Below, piece by piece: positions 31,640 through 33,132 of a stretch of DNA of 33,132 bases. The stretch covers positions 1-33,132 of the forward strand of contig JAPEVF010000502.1 of NCBI GenBank assembly GCA_029747585.1. Direction: 5' to 3'. Source of the DNA: Pleurotus djamor. Lineage: Eukaryota; Basidiomycota; Agaricomycetes; Agaricales; Pleurotaceae. The notes under the pieces were generated by a model. The model searched no databases. It saw nothing but the letters and a program-made list of their open reading frames with translations, and had not been told where the DNA came from. Positions within the stretch are counted from its first letter, which is position 1; each line of letters begins with the position of its first letter. A program made the translations under genes and the position numbers.

Positions 31640-32313
31640 CTTCTTGACCGAACCAATTGTTACCGAGAACGGACGGGCCCGATTTACCTACTTACGATGT
31701 CTTGGAACTCAAAATAAACAGGCAGTCAACGCAAAGAGTACGTACTATTTCAAGGTATTTCCGCGTCTGGGGTTGGCACTATCTTTGCCCAATGTTCGCC
31801 GAGGCCGAAACCGAAACCGAGCAAGATGAACTCGCCAGGACGGTTTTCAAGTTGACCTGTGGATATGAAAGAAGCGGTTTGATTTCGAGACAGTTATCCG
31901 TCAGGAGTTGGAGGATGGTGAAATGAAATGAACGCTTCGTGATTGCTTCGTGACTTTCACTTTTTGCTGACCGAGTCGCGGTAAACGTGATTGGTCTTCA
32001 AATAATTGTGTGCCCCGGCCATAACCTAGTTGTCGTCTTCATTGCAAGTTCCAGCCCTTGAAGTATTTGCTGGGGCTTTGGTGAAGGAACTTGACTTAGA
32101 AGGTATTGCACCCTATCCAAAATTAGCTGTTCGACCTACTCTAATGAAAATCCACAGATCGCGACCATCAAACCTGTTTTTTTTGCACACGGCCGCCGCT
32201 CCACTACTCGATTGTCATCCCGCATACACAAGACCCGGCCTCCAATTCTATCAAATGAAGCAGATATTCGCTCAAGCGCATTTTCCACGTCTGAAACCGC
32301 GTTCAGTGGCGTG
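31640..32313 (+). pseudogene. SDR pseudogene (copy 4)
   Basis: Fragments match the other SDR copies in order, but frames are broken: FAEAETETEQDELARTVFK at 31795-31850, then MKEAV followed at once by TGA, then FRDSYPSGVGG and a stop. After a gap come LEVFAGALVKELDLEG at 32055-32103 (compare LEGFAETLAKELD) and CHPAYTRPGLQFYQMKQIF at about 32215-32271 (compare HPAYTNPQLASNIIRMVF). The nucleotide-binding motif, catalytic Ser/Tyr region and C-terminus are missing. A TAAACGTG at 31982-31989 resembles the 8-nt microexon of the intact copies. The locus cannot encode an active enzyme. Confidence 0.75.
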
Positions 32314-32803
32314 AAGAAGGGAAATGCAACAAATACGAACTCAGCGAGCTCGACGACCCCCTATGTGTATGGCTACCACTAAGAAAGGATTGTGCTCATG
32401 TGGTTGAGTTGTTTCGCATTTCGCGCATTTGTCTGCTAGCTAAGTAAATCATGTTGAATGTAAAAGATTTGTACTCAAATAACCGGGGTAACAAATCAAT
32501 CCACTACTCTCCCGTCCAACGGTACGGTGTCTCAATAGTCAGGTGAGCGTCAGAAGCCGGCCCGCTCATCGAGTATCCCACTGAGCACATAGACGCGTAT
32601 TTTGCAGGCATCGCATAAGCATGTTGAGTCAGATATTCTCAGCCGGACGCGTGTTGGATGCGTTTATGGAATGCTAAACTCACATCTAAGAATATGGAGA
32701 AAACATATATAAATCCTGGAGAGGATCATTCCATATCAGCTCGCTAACTTGCACCCACTGAACGCGGAAAGCCAAACGATACCATATCTCTTCACCACGC
32801 TTG
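32314..32803. other. Upstream region of SDR copy 5
   Basis: No gene was seen. It contains CGGACGCG at 32644-32651, shared with the copy 1 promoter, and the TATA box at 32706. Confidence 0.45.
32706..32713 (+). promoter_or_regulatory. TATA box of SDR copy 5
   Basis: TATATAAA, the same octamer as in copy 1, lies 91-98 bp before the ATG at 32804. Confidence 0.5.
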
Positions 32804-33132
32804 ATGACTCCGTCTCGAGTTTGGTTTGGTGGGCACATACCGTACATACTTTGCACTTGACTTCGCCTGACCAACCTTCATTGAACGTTAGTGACTGGCG
32901 CCTCAATGGGACTGGGGAAATCTGCCGCAGAGGAAATTCTCAGTCACGACGAGGTTGTGGTTGCCGCTGTCCGAACACCCAGCTCCATGGACGACTTCAC
33001 CCACAAACACCCCGCCGAGAAACTGCTCGTCGTACGATGTGACGTAACAAATCAATCTGATATCAAATCTGCCTTCAACCTTGCCTATGAACAATTCGGA
33101 CGCGTCGACGTTGTTTTCAACAATGCAGGGAT
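32804..33132 (+). CDS. Short-chain dehydrogenase/reductase, copy 5, 5' part
   Basis: The first exon, 32804-32828 (MTPSRVWF), is followed by a 63-nt intron with a GTGGGC donor and an ACGTTAG acceptor. The second exon from 32892 runs off the window. Visible motifs are VTGASMGLGKSAAEE (nucleotide binding), CDVTNQSDIKSAFNLAYEQF, and VDVVFNNAG at the edge. The intron splits the first base of the Val codon before TGAS exactly as in copy 1. Nearly every visible residue is close to copies 1 and 2, so it is a recent paralog. Completeness cannot be judged here. Confidence 0.8.

Overview
The window reads as nuclear DNA of a mushroom-type basidiomycete (Agaricomycetes). Coding regions are cut by many introns of about 45-65 bp with GTRNGT donors and CTRA(Y)-like branch sites. 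Gene types fit that group: a P450 resembling the CYP63 group, a two-LysM secreted protein, a DUF3602-type GRGGxGNI protein, an F-box protein with a very long leader, and two proteins resembling the PD-(D/E)XK-like families common in mushrooms. Scattered N bases indicate a draft assembly. All exon models below were built by eye from splice signals and frame continuity, without transcript data.

Left part (1-5.4 kb): the end of a Gly/Val/Ala repeat protein, a small secreted protein with a Kex2-like site, then a cluster of small coiled-coil genes. Two of these (minus 2934-3395, plus 4357-4972) diverge from each other and share a near-identical Gly/Asn-rich N-terminal motif at the same residue positions. 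A decayed coiled-coil frame lies between them.

Middle (5.4-11 kb): a complete nine-exon cytochrome P450, a three-exon cytochrome c oxidase subunit VIIc/Cox8, a short protein made of two PAH (Sin3-type) repeats, and an unknown basic/acidic protein. After that comes a gene-poor stretch with a duplicated hairpin.

The right two thirds carries a dispersed family of classical short-chain dehydrogenases (SDRs): complete copies at 12590-13675 (+), 18940-20024 (-) and 22617-23730 (+), a wrecked copy near 31.7-32.3 kb, and a fifth copy running off the right edge. The complete copies share one gene structure, including an 8-nt microexon that carries the catalytic lysine codon. Between them lie the F-box gene, two REase-like genes, a MITE with TA target duplications, the LysM gene, an E2 ubiquitin-conjugating enzyme whose long tail carries two SUMO-interaction-like motifs, the DUF3602 gene and one poorly resolved gene.

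The genes do not form an obvious single pathway. The P450 and SDRs could act in secondary or xenobiotic metabolism, but there is no synthase gene here, so a biosynthetic cluster is not claimed. The items most worth following are the shared motif of the divergent coiled-coil pair, the SDR microexon family, and the E2 with SIM-like tail motifs.
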